Source: Burkholderia sp. TSV86 (lineage in GTDB: Bacteria; Pseudomonadota; Gammaproteobacteria; Burkholderiales; Burkholderiaceae). From it: DNA of 64,000 bases. A program made the translations under genes and the position numbers. The stretch covers positions 55,410 through 119,409 of the forward strand of contig NZ_LOWB01000115.1 in NCBI RefSeq assembly GCF_001522865.1. Reading direction: 5' to 3'. This document shows, piece by piece, positions 35,868 to 46,621 of the stretch. The notes under the pieces are model-generated. The model was given only the letters and a program-made list of their open reading frames with translations. It had not been told where the DNA came from and ran no database searches. Each line of letters opens with the position of its first letter. The first letter of the stretch is position 1.

Positions 35868-36256
35868 ATGCACGCTCCCATCGCACGCCCGTCGCCTGCG
35901 CACCCGGCGCGCCGCCGCTGGCTCGCCGCAACCGGCGCGGCAATCTGCGCGCTCGCTGCGCCAACCGTGCGCGCGGCCGGCGTGCCGCGCGTCATCAAGG
36001 TTCATGCGCGCCGCTTCGTTTTCACGCCGAACCGCAGCGCGCTCGCGCCGCACGAAGCCGTGGTGTTCGAGCTGACGGCCGAGGACACCGTGATGGGCTT
36101 TTCGATCCCCAGCTTGGCGTGCGCGCCGACGTGCCGCCGGGCGCCGCCGTGCGGCTTGCCGCGCGAGCGGGCGAGCCTGGCACGATCGATTTTCCGTGCG
36201 ACATTTTCTGCGGCTCCTGGCATGAGACGATGAACCGCGTGATCGTCGTCGGATGA
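35868..36256 (+). pseudogene. CuA-type cupredoxin, broken by a frameshift
   Basis: The first frame gives an exported protein with an Arg-rich (RRRW) signal peptide and IKVHARRFVFTPNRSALAPH. Near 36105-36112 the reading frame must shift by one base to continue as QLGVRADVPPGAAVRLAARA and PCDIFCGSWHETMNRVIVVG. The C-x3-C-x3-H-x2-M spacing equals the CuA copper ligands of cytochrome oxidase subunit II. Unshifted, the frame ends at 36233 without the copper site. A base missing from the run CCCC at 36103-36106 explains it. A sequencing error cannot be excluded. Confidence 0.78.
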
Positions 36257-36269
36257 CCGGCGGCGCGCG

Positions 36270-37181
36270 TCAACCGGCGCCTTCCCAATAGCCCGGCCGT
36301 GCATAGACGTCGCGCAGATAGTCGATGAAATAGCGCACCCTCGCCGGCACGTAGCGCTGCTGCGGATAGACGGCGAGGATGTCGTAATCGGGCAGCGCGT
36401 ATTCGTCGAGCACGGTTTCGAGTTCGCCGCGCGCGAGTTGCTGCGCGATCTCCCACGTCGAGCGCCAGCCGAGCCCCAGCCCTTCGGATACCCAACGATG
36501 CAGCAGTTCGCCGTCGTTGCAGTCGAGCGTGCCCGATACGCGCATCGTCACGAGCTTGCCGTTGCGGCGGAAATACCAGCCGCGGTTCTGCCCGCCCTGC
36601 AAATTGAACGCGAGGCAGTTGTGATGCGCGAGATCGTCGAGCGACTTCGGGCGGCCGTGCCGTCGGAAGTACGCGGGCGTGCCGCAAACGACGCGCAGAT
36701 TCGACGCCAGCTTCACCGCGACGAAATTCGGATCGACCGCGCCGCCGATTCTGATCGACAGATCGTAGCCCTCGCGCACCAGATCGACGACGCGGTCGGT
36801 CAAGTTGAACGACATCTGCAAATCGGGCTTGTCGGCCATGAACGCCGGCGCGAGCGGCGCGACATGCTTGCGGCCGAACGCGGCCGGCGCGGACACGATC
36901 AAATGCCCGCTCACCGCGCGCCGCCCGGCCGCGAGTTCGTTTTCCGCATGCGCCCAGTCGGCAAGCAGGCCCCGGCAGCGCTCGAGAAACGCCGCGCCGT
37001 CCTCGCTGACGACCAGCCTTCGCGTCGACCGGTACATCAGCTTCACGCCGATGCGCTTTTCCAACGCGTCGATCCGCCTGCCGAGCACGACGGGCGACAC
37101 CCCTTCCTCGAGCGCGGCCGCCGCAAGGCTGCCCGCATCCGCGACCCGCACGAAGGTTTCGATTTGCTTGAACCGGTCCAT
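36270..37181 (-). CDS. LysR family transcriptional regulator
   Basis: A 303-residue regulator with an N-terminal winged helix (MDRFKQIETFVRVADAGSLA, then GVSPVVLGRRIDALEKRIGV) and a two-lobed effector domain. The start at 37181 matches the family N-terminus. It is transcribed away from gcl with a 156-base gap, the usual layout for a LysR regulator and its target, so it probably controls gcl-hyi-glxR in response to a glyoxylate-related compound (inference). It abuts the broken cupredoxin gene. Confidence 0.9.
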   Translation of the reverse strand: MDRFKQIETFVRVADAGSLAAAALEEGVSPVVLGRRIDALEKRIGVKLMYRSTRRLVVSEDGAAFLERCRGLLADWAHAENELAAGRRAVSGHLIVSAPAAFGRKHVAPLAPAFMADKPDLQMSFNLTDRVVDLVREGYDLSIRIGGAVDPNFVAVKLASNLRVVCGTPAYFRRHGRPKSLDDLAHHNCLAFNLQGGQNRGWYFRRNGKLVTMRVSGTLDCNDGELLHRWVSEGLGLGWRSTWEIAQQLARGELETVLDEYALPDYDILAVYPQQRYVPARVRYFIDYLRDVYARPGYWEGAG

Positions 37182-37337
37182 CCGCTGTCTCCCACGCTCT
37201 TTTGCCCATCCGGCGCAGCCGAGCATTCGATACTTTTAGTTTCGAAATAAGCGACTGGAGCGGATCTTATCAAAGCTTTTACGTATCCCTAAAGTATGTC
37301 CAACCCTCGCGATCCGCAGCGAAATCAAGGAGACACC

Positions 37338-39113
<1,776 letters not shown>

Positions 39114-39201
39114 GCGCGCGCCGGGTGTGTCGCATTGCCTGGAAATTTCGACCGTTCAGTGTCGAGCGTTTTTTCTCTGACCGACCCGCGAGAACTCCGT
39201 C

Positions 39202-40011
39202 ATGCCGAAATTTGCCGCCAACCTGACCATGCTGTTCAACGAAGCGCTGTTTCTCGAGCGCTTCAAGGCCGCCGCCGACGCAGGCTTCGACGCCGTCGAA
39301 TTCCTGTTTCCGTACCCGTATGCGCCGGACGCGCTCGCCGAGCGGCTCGACGCGCACCGCCTGCGGCTCGTGCTGCACAACCTGCCCGCGGGCGACTGGG
39401 AGCGCGGCGAGCGCGGAATCGCTTGCCTGCCCGATCGCGTCGGCGAATTCCAGGACGGCGTGGGCCGTGCGATCGACTATGCGCGCGCGCTGAACGTGCC
39501 GCAGCTCAATTGCCTCGTCGGCATCGCGCCGGCGGATCAGCGCCGTGACACGACACTTGCGACGATCGTCGAAAACCTGCGCTTTGCCGCCGCCGAACTG
39601 AAAAAGGCCGGCTTGCGCCTGCTCGTCGAGCCGTGCAACGGGTACGACCTCCCCGGTTTCGCGCTGCAACGCTCGGCCGACGCGCTCGACGTGATCCGCG
39701 CGGTCGGCGCCGACAATCTGTTCCTGCAATACGACATCTACCACATGCAGCGGATGGAGGGCGAGCTGGCGGCGACGCTCCGCCGGCACATCGGCGCGAT
39801 CGCGCATATCCAGCTCGCGGACAATCCGGGCCGCCACGAGCCCGGCACGGGAGAAATCCATTACCCGTATCTGTTCGCGCTGCTCGACGAGCTTGGCTAC
39901 GACGGCTATATCGGCTGCGAATACAAACCGCGCACGACGACGGCCGGCGGCCTCGGCTGGCTCGACGAAGCACGCCGCGCCGGCGCGGGCCGCGCGCGCC
40001 ACATCGGGTAA
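39202..40011 (+). CDS. hyi: Hydroxypyruvate isomerase
   Basis: A 269-residue TIM-barrel enzyme interconverting hydroxypyruvate and tartronate semialdehyde. Conserved segments are MPKFAANLTMLFNEALFLER, VEFLFPYPYAPDALAERL, LLVEPCNGYDLPGFALQ, FLQYDIYHMQRMEGELAATL and IGCEYKPRTTTAGGLGW, with the metal-binding Glu and Asp. It sits between gcl and glxR, fitting the glyoxylate pathway. Confidence 0.94.
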   Translation: MPKFAANLTMLFNEALFLERFKAAADAGFDAVEFLFPYPYAPDALAERLDAHRLRLVLHNLPAGDWERGERGIACLPDRVGEFQDGVGRAIDYARALNVPQLNCLVGIAPADQRRDTTLATIVENLRFAAAELKKAGLRLLVEPCNGYDLPGFALQRSADALDVIRAVGADNLFLQYDIYHMQRMEGELAATLRRHIGAIAHIQLADNPGRHEPGTGEIHYPYLFALLDELGYDGYIGCEYKPRTTTAGGLGWLDEARRAGAGRARHIG

Positions 40012-40053
40012 CCGCGCCCGCCCCCTACGCCCCCTCTTTCAGGAGACAACGCA

Positions 40054-40959
40054 ATGGCAGCGATCGGCTTCATCGGCCTCGGCATCATGGGCGCGCACAT
40101 GGCGCGCAACCTGCTCAATGGCGGCCACCAGCTCGTCGTCAACGGCGCGCACCCGGTGCCGGACGACGTGCGCGCACGCGCGCTGGTGGTCGCGCATTCG
40201 ACGGCCGTCGCCCACGCGTCGGAGATCGTGATCGTGATGGTCCCCGATACGCCCGACGTGCACGACGTGCTGTTCGCCGACGACGGCGTCGCCCGCGGCC
40301 TCACGGCCGGCAAGCTCGTGATCGACATGAGTTCGATCTCGCCGCTCGATACGCGCGAGTTCGCGAAGCAGATCAACGCGCTCGATTGCGACTATCTCGA
40401 CGCGCCCGTGTCCGGCGGCGAAGTGGGCGCGCGCGACGCGACGCTGACGATCATGGCCGGCGGCCCGCAGCGGGCGTTCGAGCGGGCGAAGCCGCTGTTC
40501 GAGCAGATGGGCAAGAACATCTCGCTCGTGGGCGAAAACGGCGCGGGCCAGACCTGCAAGGTCGCGAACCAGATCATCGTCGCGCTGAACCTCGAGGCGG
40601 TCGCCGAGGCGCTGTTGTTCGCCGCGCGCTCGGGCGCCGATCCCGAACGCGTGCGCCGCGCGCTGCTGGGCGGCTTCGCGTCATCGCGCATTCTCGAGCT
40701 GCACGGCGAGCGGATGACGAAGCGCACGTTCGAGCCGGGCTTCCGGATCGATCTGCATCGCAAGGATCTGAACCTCGCGCTCGACGGCGCGCGGCGGCTC
40801 GGCATCGCGCTGCCGCACACCGCGAGCGCGCAGCAGTTGTTCAGCGTGTGCGCCGCGCACGGCGGCGGCGGGTGGGATCACTCGGCGATCGTGCGCGCGC
40901 TCGAAATCATGTCGAACCACGAGATCGCCGAGCCGCGCGCCGAGGCGAAGGCCGCGTGA
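40054..40959 (+). CDS. glxR: Tartronate semialdehyde reductase
   Basis: A 301-residue beta-hydroxyacid dehydrogenase reducing tartronate semialdehyde to D-glycerate. The Rossmann motif is AIGFIGLGIMGAHMARNLLN, the substrate-binding DAPVSGGEVGARDATLTIM follows, and the catalytic lysine is in GAGQTCKVANQIIVALNLEA. AGGAGACAA precedes the ATG. It completes the glyoxylate-to-glycerate route with gcl and hyi; a glycerate kinase is not in the window. Confidence 0.95.
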   Translation: MAAIGFIGLGIMGAHMARNLLNGGHQLVVNGAHPVPDDVRARALVVAHSTAVAHASEIVIVMVPDTPDVHDVLFADDGVARGLTAGKLVIDMSSISPLDTREFAKQINALDCDYLDAPVSGGEVGARDATLTIMAGGPQRAFERAKPLFEQMGKNISLVGENGAGQTCKVANQIIVALNLEAVAEALLFAARSGADPERVRRALLGGFASSRILELHGERMTKRTFEPGFRIDLHRKDLNLALDGARRLGIALPHTASAQQLFSVCAAHGGGGWDHSAIVRALEIMSNHEIAEPRAEAKAA

Positions 40960-41489
40960 TGCGACGGTAATGGTGGTTGGGGATGCGGTGCTCTTGCTGG
41001 CTATGGCGGTAGCGGTGGCGCAGGCCGCGTGATGCGGGCTGCGATTCGCGGGCTCCGGACTGCGTGATACGACGGCCATTCGGACAAGGGCAACGCCGTT
41101 GCCGTTACGGCATCCGCATTTATCACACAAACAAGTCGCCGGAATGAACCGGCGCGAGCTGCAACGAAAGCGCCGCTTCAGCGCTTTCGATCGAAGGTGC
41201 GCGCCGCCGGCCATGACAGCGGCGCCCGGCGACGACGGGCAAGCCTTGGTCGGTCAGACGTCGTCGTCGGGTGTCCGTCTGTCGGATGACGCGCACCCGC
41301 CCTTTTCCATGACCTTGCCTATTACATTTCTTGACGTTCGCCAGCGCGATTTTTCATGCAATTTACAGCGCGAACGCCTACACTTTCGCGACGCCTTCCG
41401 AGAGCCGGGCGTGCCGGCGCGGCGCTTTTCGCGCCACGTATCCCGGCCTGATGGCGCATCTTTTGTCAATCACCTGAAGGAGTGTTGCG
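40960..41489. other. 530-bp region without a gene; degenerate repeats and a hairpin
   Basis: AGGCCGCGTGATGCG, the last bases of glxR, recurs exactly at 41022-41036, and a weaker copy lies near 41060. A 9-bp perfect hairpin CGAAAGCGC / GCGCTTTCG spans 41165-41189 with loop CGCTTCA and no T-run. Its loop and right arm share CGCTTCAGCGCTT with the third moaD-moaE hairpin. The last 150 bases are AT-richer and probably hold the promoter of the BON-LysM gene. Confidence 0.6.
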
Positions 41490-41960
41490 ATGGGTCTTCT
41501 TTCGTTCATCAAAGAGGCAGGCGAAAAGCTGCTCGGCAAGAGCGATGAGCAAGCCGCAACCGATCCGGCCGCGGCAAACCAGACGGCCGCTGACGCAATC
41601 AAGAACTACATCTCCGCGCAAGGTCTCGACACGTCGAACCTGACGGTCGAGTTCGACGGCGCATCGCGCACCGTCACGCTGTCGGGCAACGCCGGCGACC
41701 TCGATACGAAGGCCAAGGTCAAGGTGGCCGCGGGCAACGTGCAAGGCGTCGCCGGCGTCAACGACGACAACCTGCAGCCGGACGATCCGCAAGTGCAGTA
41801 CCACGACGTCGTGTCCGGCGACAACCTGTGGAAGATCGCCGAGAAGTACTACGGCAACGGCGCGAAGAACGACGTGATCTTCCAGGCGAACCGCCCGATG
41901 CTGTCGAGCCCCGACAAGATCTATCCGGGCCAGAAGCTGGTGATTCCGCCGCAGTCCTGA
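41490..41960 (+). CDS. BON and LysM domain protein, Kbp (YgaU)-like
   Basis: A 156-residue protein starting MGLLSFIKEAGEKLLGK. A BON domain spans about 30-95 (LDTSNLTVEFDGASRTVTLS, GVAGVNDDN), and a C-terminal LysM module spans about 107-154 (YHDVVSGDNLWKIAEKYYG, PDKIYPGQKLVIPPQ). The same domain order is found in E. coli Kbp, a cytoplasmic K+-binding protein. No signal peptide. GAAGGAGTG precedes the ATG, and a strong terminator follows the stop by 30 bases. Confidence 0.92.
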   Translation: MGLLSFIKEAGEKLLGKSDEQAATDPAAANQTAADAIKNYISAQGLDTSNLTVEFDGASRTVTLSGNAGDLDTKAKVKVAAGNVQGVAGVNDDNLQPDDPQVQYHDVVSGDNLWKIAEKYYGNGAKNDVIFQANRPMLSSPDKIYPGQKLVIPPQS

Positions 41961-41989
41961 TCGATGCGGCCGTTACCGGCATGATGCGA

Positions 41990-42016
41990 AAAGCGGACCT
42001 GACGGTCCGCTTTTTT
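41990..42016 (+). terminator. Terminator of the BON-LysM gene
   Basis: AAAGCGGACC (41990-41999) and GGTCCGCTTT (42004-42013) form a perfect stem around TGAC, ending in a run of six T. Confidence 0.9.
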
Positions 42017-42112
42017 ATATCGTTCAATCGCAAGCGCAGCTGGCGCCGCCGGCAGGCTGCCGGCATCGTCGCAGCGGCGCGCTGCCGCGCAACGCGCGAT
42101 CGTGCGGCTGAT

Positions 42113-43153
42113 TCAATACGTGTCGAACACTTGCTGCAACGCGCGCGCATCCGTCACGCCCGCCGCGAGCGCGAGTATCAGCAACACGCGTGCCTTGTAA
42201 GGATTGAGCGAGCCTGCGCTGACGAAGCCGAGCGCGTCGTCGTTCGCCGCGCCGTTGCGCATCACGTGCCCCGAGCCGACGCGCGAAGCCCGCACTACCG
42301 CGACGCCGTTGGCCGCCGCATCGGCGAGCGCCGCCTGCAACGTCGCATGAATCGAGCCGTTGCCCGTGCCTGCGACGACGAGTCCGCGCACGCCCGCAGC
42401 CATGCATGCGTCGACGGCCACGCGCGAGACACCCGCATAGCTCGCGACGATCTCCACCTGCGGCCACGCCGCGCCGATCGAGAAGCGCGAATCGAGTGTA
42501 TGCGGCCGTGTCGCGCGGCGCGCGAACTCGATGCGCCCGTCCTGCACCCAACCGAGCGCACCGAGTTCCGGCGAATGGAACGCGTCGAGCGCATAGGTGC
42601 TCGTCTTCACGACATCGCGCGCACCGTGAATCCGGTTGTTGAACACGACGAGCACGCCGTGCCCGCGCGCCGCGCCGCTGCCCGCGACGTTCACCGCGTT
42701 CAGCAGGTTCAGCGGGCCGTCCGACGACAGCGCGGTCGCGGGCCGCATCGCCGCCGTGAGCACGACAGGCTTCGCGTGCTTGATGGTCAATTGCAGCAGG
42801 TACGCGGTTTCCTCGAGCGTGTCGGTGCCGTGCGTGACGACGACGCCGTCGACGTCATCATCGGCGAGCAGCGCGTTGACCCGCTCGGCGAGCGTCGTCC
42901 ACAGCGCGTGCGACAGATCCTTGCTGTCGATGCTCGCCAACTGCTCGGCCCGGATCGTCGCGATCTGGGCAAGCGCCGGCACGGCGTCGAGCAGCCGGTC
43001 GACGCCGAGCGCGCCGGCCTGGTAGCCGGCCGTCTGCGTGGCGTCGGGGGCAGCACCCGCGATCGTGCCGCCCGTGGCAAGCACGGCGATACGCGGCAGC
43101 GCGCGTGGCGCCGGATTCGAAATGTCAGGAGTATGGGAGGTCGGTGCATTCAT
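42113..43153 (-). CDS. L-asparaginase
   Basis: A 346-residue amidohydrolase making aspartate and ammonia from asparagine. The two catalytic threonine motifs are present: IAVLATGGTIAGAAPDAT near the N-terminus and VVVTHGTDTLEETAYLL around residue 110, with the conserved Lys in KPVVLTAAMRPATALSSDGP. No signal peptide is obvious with the start at 43153 (MNAPTSHT), which suggests a cytoplasmic enzyme despite sequence resemblance to the type II group. An upstream ATG at 43330 would add 59 arginine-rich residues and is unlikely. Confidence 0.92.
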   Translation of the reverse strand: MNAPTSHTPDISNPAPRALPRIAVLATGGTIAGAAPDATQTAGYQAGALGVDRLLDAVPALAQIATIRAEQLASIDSKDLSHALWTTLAERVNALLADDDVDGVVVTHGTDTLEETAYLLQLTIKHAKPVVLTAAMRPATALSSDGPLNLLNAVNVAGSGAARGHGVLVVFNNRIHGARDVVKTSTYALDAFHSPELGALGWVQDGRIEFARRATRPHTLDSRFSIGAAWPQVEIVASYAGVSRVAVDACMAAGVRGLVVAGTGNGSIHATLQAALADAAANGVAVVRASRVGSGHVMRNGAANDDALGFVSAGSLNPYKARVLLILALAAGVTDARALQQVFDTY

Positions 43154-43230
43154 GGCCGCGATTGTACCGGCTGCGGGGCATGCGGCAATATCCCCGCCGC
43201 CGCGAAACCGGCGCCGGCCGGCAGCCCGCC

Positions 43231-43250
43231 GCACGGCACGGCACGGCACG
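43231..43250. repeat. Pentamer tandem repeat (GCACG) x 4
   Basis: Four exact copies of GCACG lie about 80 bases upstream of the asparaginase start, in its probable leader or promoter. Confidence 0.85.
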
Positions 43251-43401
43251 GCGCGCGGTGCGGCGCCGCGCATCAATCGGCGCTTTCGTGGGTCATTTTG
43301 TTGTTTCATCGATGATTTGCCATAATGCAAGGCGCGATGCGCGCTGCCGCGCGATTCGCGGCTTGACGAACAAAATGCAATTCACCCAACGGGAGTGTCC
43401 A

Positions 43402-43689
43402 ATGAAGATCCGATCGCTGATGGCCGCGCTGCTCGTCGGCGGCGTGCTGGCAACGCCTGCTTTCGCCGCAAACAGCCAACAAGACAAGATGAAAGCATGC
43501 AACGCGCAGGCTGCCGGCAAGACGGGCGACGAGCGCAAGACCTTCATGAAGGAATGCTTGTCTGCGAAGCCGAAGAAGCTGTCGCAGCAGGAAAAGATGA
43601 AGGCGTGCAACGTGCAAGCCGGCGACAAGAAGGGCGACGAGCGCAAGACCTTCATGAAGAGCTGCCTGTCGAGCCAGCCGGCCGCCTGA
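43402..43689 (+). CDS. PsiF repeat protein
   Basis: A 95-residue exported protein. Residues 1-22 are a signal peptide ending AFA-A. Two PsiF repeats follow, each with the pattern KMKACN-Q-G-KGDERKTFMK-CLS, with paired cysteines in each repeat. E. coli psiF is induced by phosphate starvation; function is unknown. GGGAG at 43391 supports the start. A terminator lies just downstream. Confidence 0.9.
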   Translation: MKIRSLMAALLVGGVLATPAFAANSQQDKMKACNAQAAGKTGDERKTFMKECLSAKPKKLSQQEKMKACNVQAGDKKGDERKTFMKSCLSSQPAA

Positions 43690-43711
43690 GGCTGCCTGCC
43701 GATCGGCACGA

Positions 43712-43749
43712 TGCCGCGCACCGTTTCGGCGGGCGCGGCATTTTCTTTT
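43712..43749 (+). terminator. Terminator of the psiF-like gene
   Basis: TGCCGCGC (43712-43719) pairs with GCGCGGCA (43733-43740), followed by TTTTCTTTT. Confidence 0.85.
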
Positions 43750-43900
43750 CCGGCGCACATCGGCGCCGCGGCATTGTGCCGCATCTTCCGCCGTTTTCTT
43801 CTATGATGGCTGCAGCGCGGCCCTCGTCACCCCATAGAAGAAGCGCCATCGGGCCGCCCTCATGACAGACGCGCATCGCGCGCGTCAAACGGAGGCACGG

Positions 43901-44344
43901 ATGGCATGGAGACAAAATCGCTGGTTCCGGCGCTGGGTGATCGTCATCGTGTTCTGGGCGGTGCCCGTCGCGATCGTCGCCGTGCGGGAAATCCGCGAGG
44001 AAATGGCTTATAACTACGCGGACCTGAAGCTCGCGCTGACGACCTGGGAGCTTACCGACGCGCAGCGCGCGGCAGGCGCCGCCGCCGTCTGCCGGGGCGA
44101 GCCGGATGAAGCGCGCGCCGCCGGCTGCCCGGCCGACGTGCTGGCGGCCAATGCGCATCGCCAGCAGGAGGCGCGCAACGAATTCGCGCTGCGCCGCCGC
44201 ACGCTCGCGAGCTACCTGTGGCACGCATTCGTCGGCTACTGGATCGTGCCTGCCGCATTCCTGTTCGCGTGCGGCGTGCTGATCGCCCTCGTGCGCCGCG
44301 CGCTGCGCCGCCCCCCGATCAAGCCACCGGTTTCCCCTCATTGA
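43901..44344 (+). CDS. Hypothetical protein with two membrane helices
   Basis: A 147-residue protein I do not recognise. A first hydrophobic helix (WVIVIVFWAVPVAIVAV) near residues 12-28 and a second (IVPAAFLFACGVLIALV) near 110-128 enclose an alpha-helical stretch with three cysteines. GGAGG six bases before 43901 makes this start better than 43862. Both termini are probably on the cytoplasmic side. It stands alone between two terminator-bounded genes. Confidence 0.65.
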   Translation: MAWRQNRWFRRWVIVIVFWAVPVAIVAVREIREEMAYNYADLKLALTTWELTDAQRAAGAAAVCRGEPDEARAAGCPADVLAANAHRQQEARNEFALRRRTLASYLWHAFVGYWIVPAAFLFACGVLIALVRRALRRPPIKPPVSPH

Positions 44345-44521
44345 CGGCCGCGCCCCGCGCGGCAACCGCCACCCGTGCCACGAGTGCCGCGGGAATCCGG
44401 CAATTTGACGTTGCTTCACCTTACGCCGGGCAATCGATACGGCCCTCTGTGTTATAAAGTTCGGCGTGGTACGCCCCGTTCTCGGGAAATACGCTGAACT
44501 ACATTGATGGAGAAAAAAGCG

Positions 44522-45109
44522 ATGCAAAAACGCAAACTCGTGTTGAAAGCTGCGGCCGCACTTGTCGTCGGCAGTCTTGCGCTCACCGGCTGCACGACCA
44601 CGCCGAACAAGCCCGACAACGCCACGACCAACGCGTCGAAGCGTCAAGCAATCGATGCGAGCGTTGACGCGACGCTGTCGCGCCTGTATTCGACGGTGAA
44701 GGGCTCGCGCGAGCTGGTCGCGAAATCGCGCGGCGTGCTCGTGTTCCCGGACGTGATCCAAGCAGGTCTCATCATCGGCGGCCAGAGCGGCAATGGCGCG
44801 CTGCGCGTCGGCGGCGCGACGGTCGGCTACTACAACACGTCGTCGATCTCGGTCGGCCTGCAGGCGGGTGCGCAGTCGAAGGCGATCGTGTTCCTCTTCA
44901 TGACGCAGGACGCGCTCGACAAATTCCGCAGCTCGGACGGCTGGGCCGCAGGCGCCGATGCTTCCGTCGCGCTCGTGAAGATGGGCGCGAACGGCGCCAT
45001 CGACACGACGACCGCCACCGCGCCCGTCGAAGTGATCGTGCTGACGAACGCTGGCCTGATGGGCGACGTGTCGATCAGCGGCACCAAGGTCACGAAGCTG
45101 AAGATCTGA
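44522..45109 (+). CDS. SYLF/Ysc84 domain lipoprotein
   Basis: A 195-residue lipoprotein. The lipobox SLALTGC is at residues 19-25. The remainder is a SYLF-like lipid-binding domain: SRLYSTVKGSRELVAKSRGV, VFPDVIQAGLIIGGQSGNGA, YNTSSISVGLQAGAQSKAIV, ALVKMGANGAIDTT. In bacteria the role is unknown, but eukaryotic relatives bind phosphoinositides and actin. The ATG at 44522 is preferred to 44504 because it begins a standard lipoprotein signal. A hairpin and a terminator follow the stop. Confidence 0.87.
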   Translation: MQKRKLVLKAAAALVVGSLALTGCTTTPNKPDNATTNASKRQAIDASVDATLSRLYSTVKGSRELVAKSRGVLVFPDVIQAGLIIGGQSGNGALRVGGATVGYYNTSSISVGLQAGAQSKAIVFLFMTQDALDKFRSSDGWAAGADASVALVKMGANGAIDTTTATAPVEVIVLTNAGLMGDVSISGTKVTKLKI

Positions 45110-45153
45110 TGCACGCATCAATTGCCGCTCGCATAGCGAGCGGCGAATGCACC

Positions 45154-45187
45154 ACGGCGAGGCGCAGGCGCGCATCGCCGTTTTTTT
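45154..45187 (+). terminator. Terminator after the SYLF lipoprotein
   Basis: ACGGCGA (45154-45160) pairs with TCGCCGT (45175-45181), followed by a T-run to 45187. A second stable hairpin, GCCGCTCGC-ATA-GCGAGCGGC, lies just before it at 45124-45144. Confidence 0.82.
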
Positions 45188-45232
45188 ATGCAGCGCATCC
45201 GCGCGCGGCGTTGCCGACGCCGCCCTCGCCGC

Positions 45233-46297
45233 TCACGATGCCGAATCGATCACCTTGAAGCGCGAGCGCTTTTGCGCGCGAATCAGCGCTTGATAGACGT
45301 CGACGTATTGCTGCGCCATTCCCCTGGCCGTGAAGCGCTGCTCGAAACGCTGCCGCACGCGCGCACGCGACAGCGCCGGCAGGCGGCTCACCGCCGCGGC
45401 CGCGCCGATCTCGTCTTCAACGATGAAGCCCGACACGCCGTCGTCGATCACTTCAGGCACCGCGCCGCGATTGAACGCGATGACGGGCGTGCCACACGCC
45501 ATCGCTTCGATCATCACGAGGCCGAACGGCTCCGGCCAGTCGATCGGGAACAGCAATGCGTGCGCGCCGGAAAGAAACGCGGCCTTTTCATGATCGGCGA
45601 TCTCGCCGATGAATTCGACGTGCGGCAGCGCGAAGAGCGGCTTGATCTCGCGCTCGAAGTACGCCTCGTCGGCCGAATCGATCTTCGCTGCGATCCGGAT
45701 TCGCATCCCGCAGCGCTGCGCGATCCGGATTGCCGTATCGACGCGCTTTTCCGGCGAAATCCGGCCGAGGAAGGCGAGATAAGCCTGCTCGGCGGGCTGC
45801 GGCGTATAAAGCTTTTCCGGCAAGCCGTGATAGACGGTCGTCAGCCATTTCGCCTGGGGCATCGGCTGGCGTTGCGCATTCGAAATCGAAATGACGGGCG
45901 CCGTATCGAACGTGTCGAACACCGGCTGCTGTTCCGGCAGGTCGAGACGGCCATGCAGAGTGGTCACGAACGGCGTCTGCTGACGGTTGAAGACCGAAAA
46001 CGAGTAGTAGTCCATGTGGAAATGGAGCACGTCGAATTCCTGCGCGCGACGCGCGACGGTTTCCATCAGCAGCATGTGCGGCGCGATCCGGTCCCGGATC
46101 GACGTGTCGAGCCGCAACGCGCGCGGCCACACTGCGTCGAGCTTCGCGCGCGTAACCGAATCGCCGCTGGCGAACAGCGTGACGTCGTGCCCCAAATCGA
46201 CGAGCGCTTCGGTGATGTACGACACGACGCGCTCGGTGCCGCCGTACAACTTGGGCGGCACGGACTCGGTCAACGGGGCGATCTGCGCAATTCTCAT
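45233..46297 (-). CDS. Glycosyltransferase family 4
   Basis: A 354-residue GT-B fold enzyme. The N-terminal glycine-rich acceptor loop APLTESVPPKLYGGTERVVS and the donor-binding C-terminal half with LAFLGRISPEKRVDTAIRIA and FGLVMIEAMACGTPVIAFN (the EX7E-like motif) are clear. The sugar and acceptor are unknown. A 7-bp perfect dyad (GCGATAA / TTATCGC, 46345-46362) lies about 50 bases upstream of its start. Confidence 0.88.
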   Translation of the reverse strand: MRIAQIAPLTESVPPKLYGGTERVVSYITEALVDLGHDVTLFASGDSVTRAKLDAVWPRALRLDTSIRDRIAPHMLLMETVARRAQEFDVLHFHMDYYSFSVFNRQQTPFVTTLHGRLDLPEQQPVFDTFDTAPVISISNAQRQPMPQAKWLTTVYHGLPEKLYTPQPAEQAYLAFLGRISPEKRVDTAIRIAQRCGMRIRIAAKIDSADEAYFEREIKPLFALPHVEFIGEIADHEKAAFLSGAHALLFPIDWPEPFGLVMIEAMACGTPVIAFNRGAVPEVIDDGVSGFIVEDEIGAAAAVSRLPALSRARVRQRFEQRFTARGMAQQYVDVYQALIRAQKRSRFKVIDSAS

Positions 46298-46344
46298 CGG
46301 TACTGCCTCCCATGACGGCCGGCGCGCCGGCGTCGAACGCCATC

Positions 46345-46362
46345 GCGATAAATCATTATCGC
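46345..46362. promoter_or_regulatory. Dyad upstream of glycosyltransferase
   Basis: GCGATAA and TTATCGC are exact inverted repeats around ATCA, in the AT-richest part of the gap 46298-46621. Position suits an operator, but no regulator is implicated. I see nothing else in this gap. Confidence 0.4.
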
Positions 46363-46621
46363 CACCGGCGCGTGGCCCTGCGCGGCCGATTGCATTTTTT
46401 CGGTCTTGTTACAGAACGGATACATTCGGAAAACCCGCATGTTTGCAGTCGCGCAGGCCGTTGTCCAGCCGCGCCAAAAGTTTCGTTGGGTTATTGCCTT
46501 GCAGCATCGGCAGACAGTTGCGGCGTTGAGGAGCCCATGAGCGTGCTATCTGCTATCTGCCGCATCGATCCGCGGCATCCGCCCGCCACACTCGCATCAC
46601 CGCAAGCGTTGTCGACGCCGT

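Noticed and set aside
36177..36200. Sigma-54 promoter (TGGCACG)
   Set aside because: The -12 element TTGC at the required spacing is missing and the site lies inside the cupredoxin reading frame.
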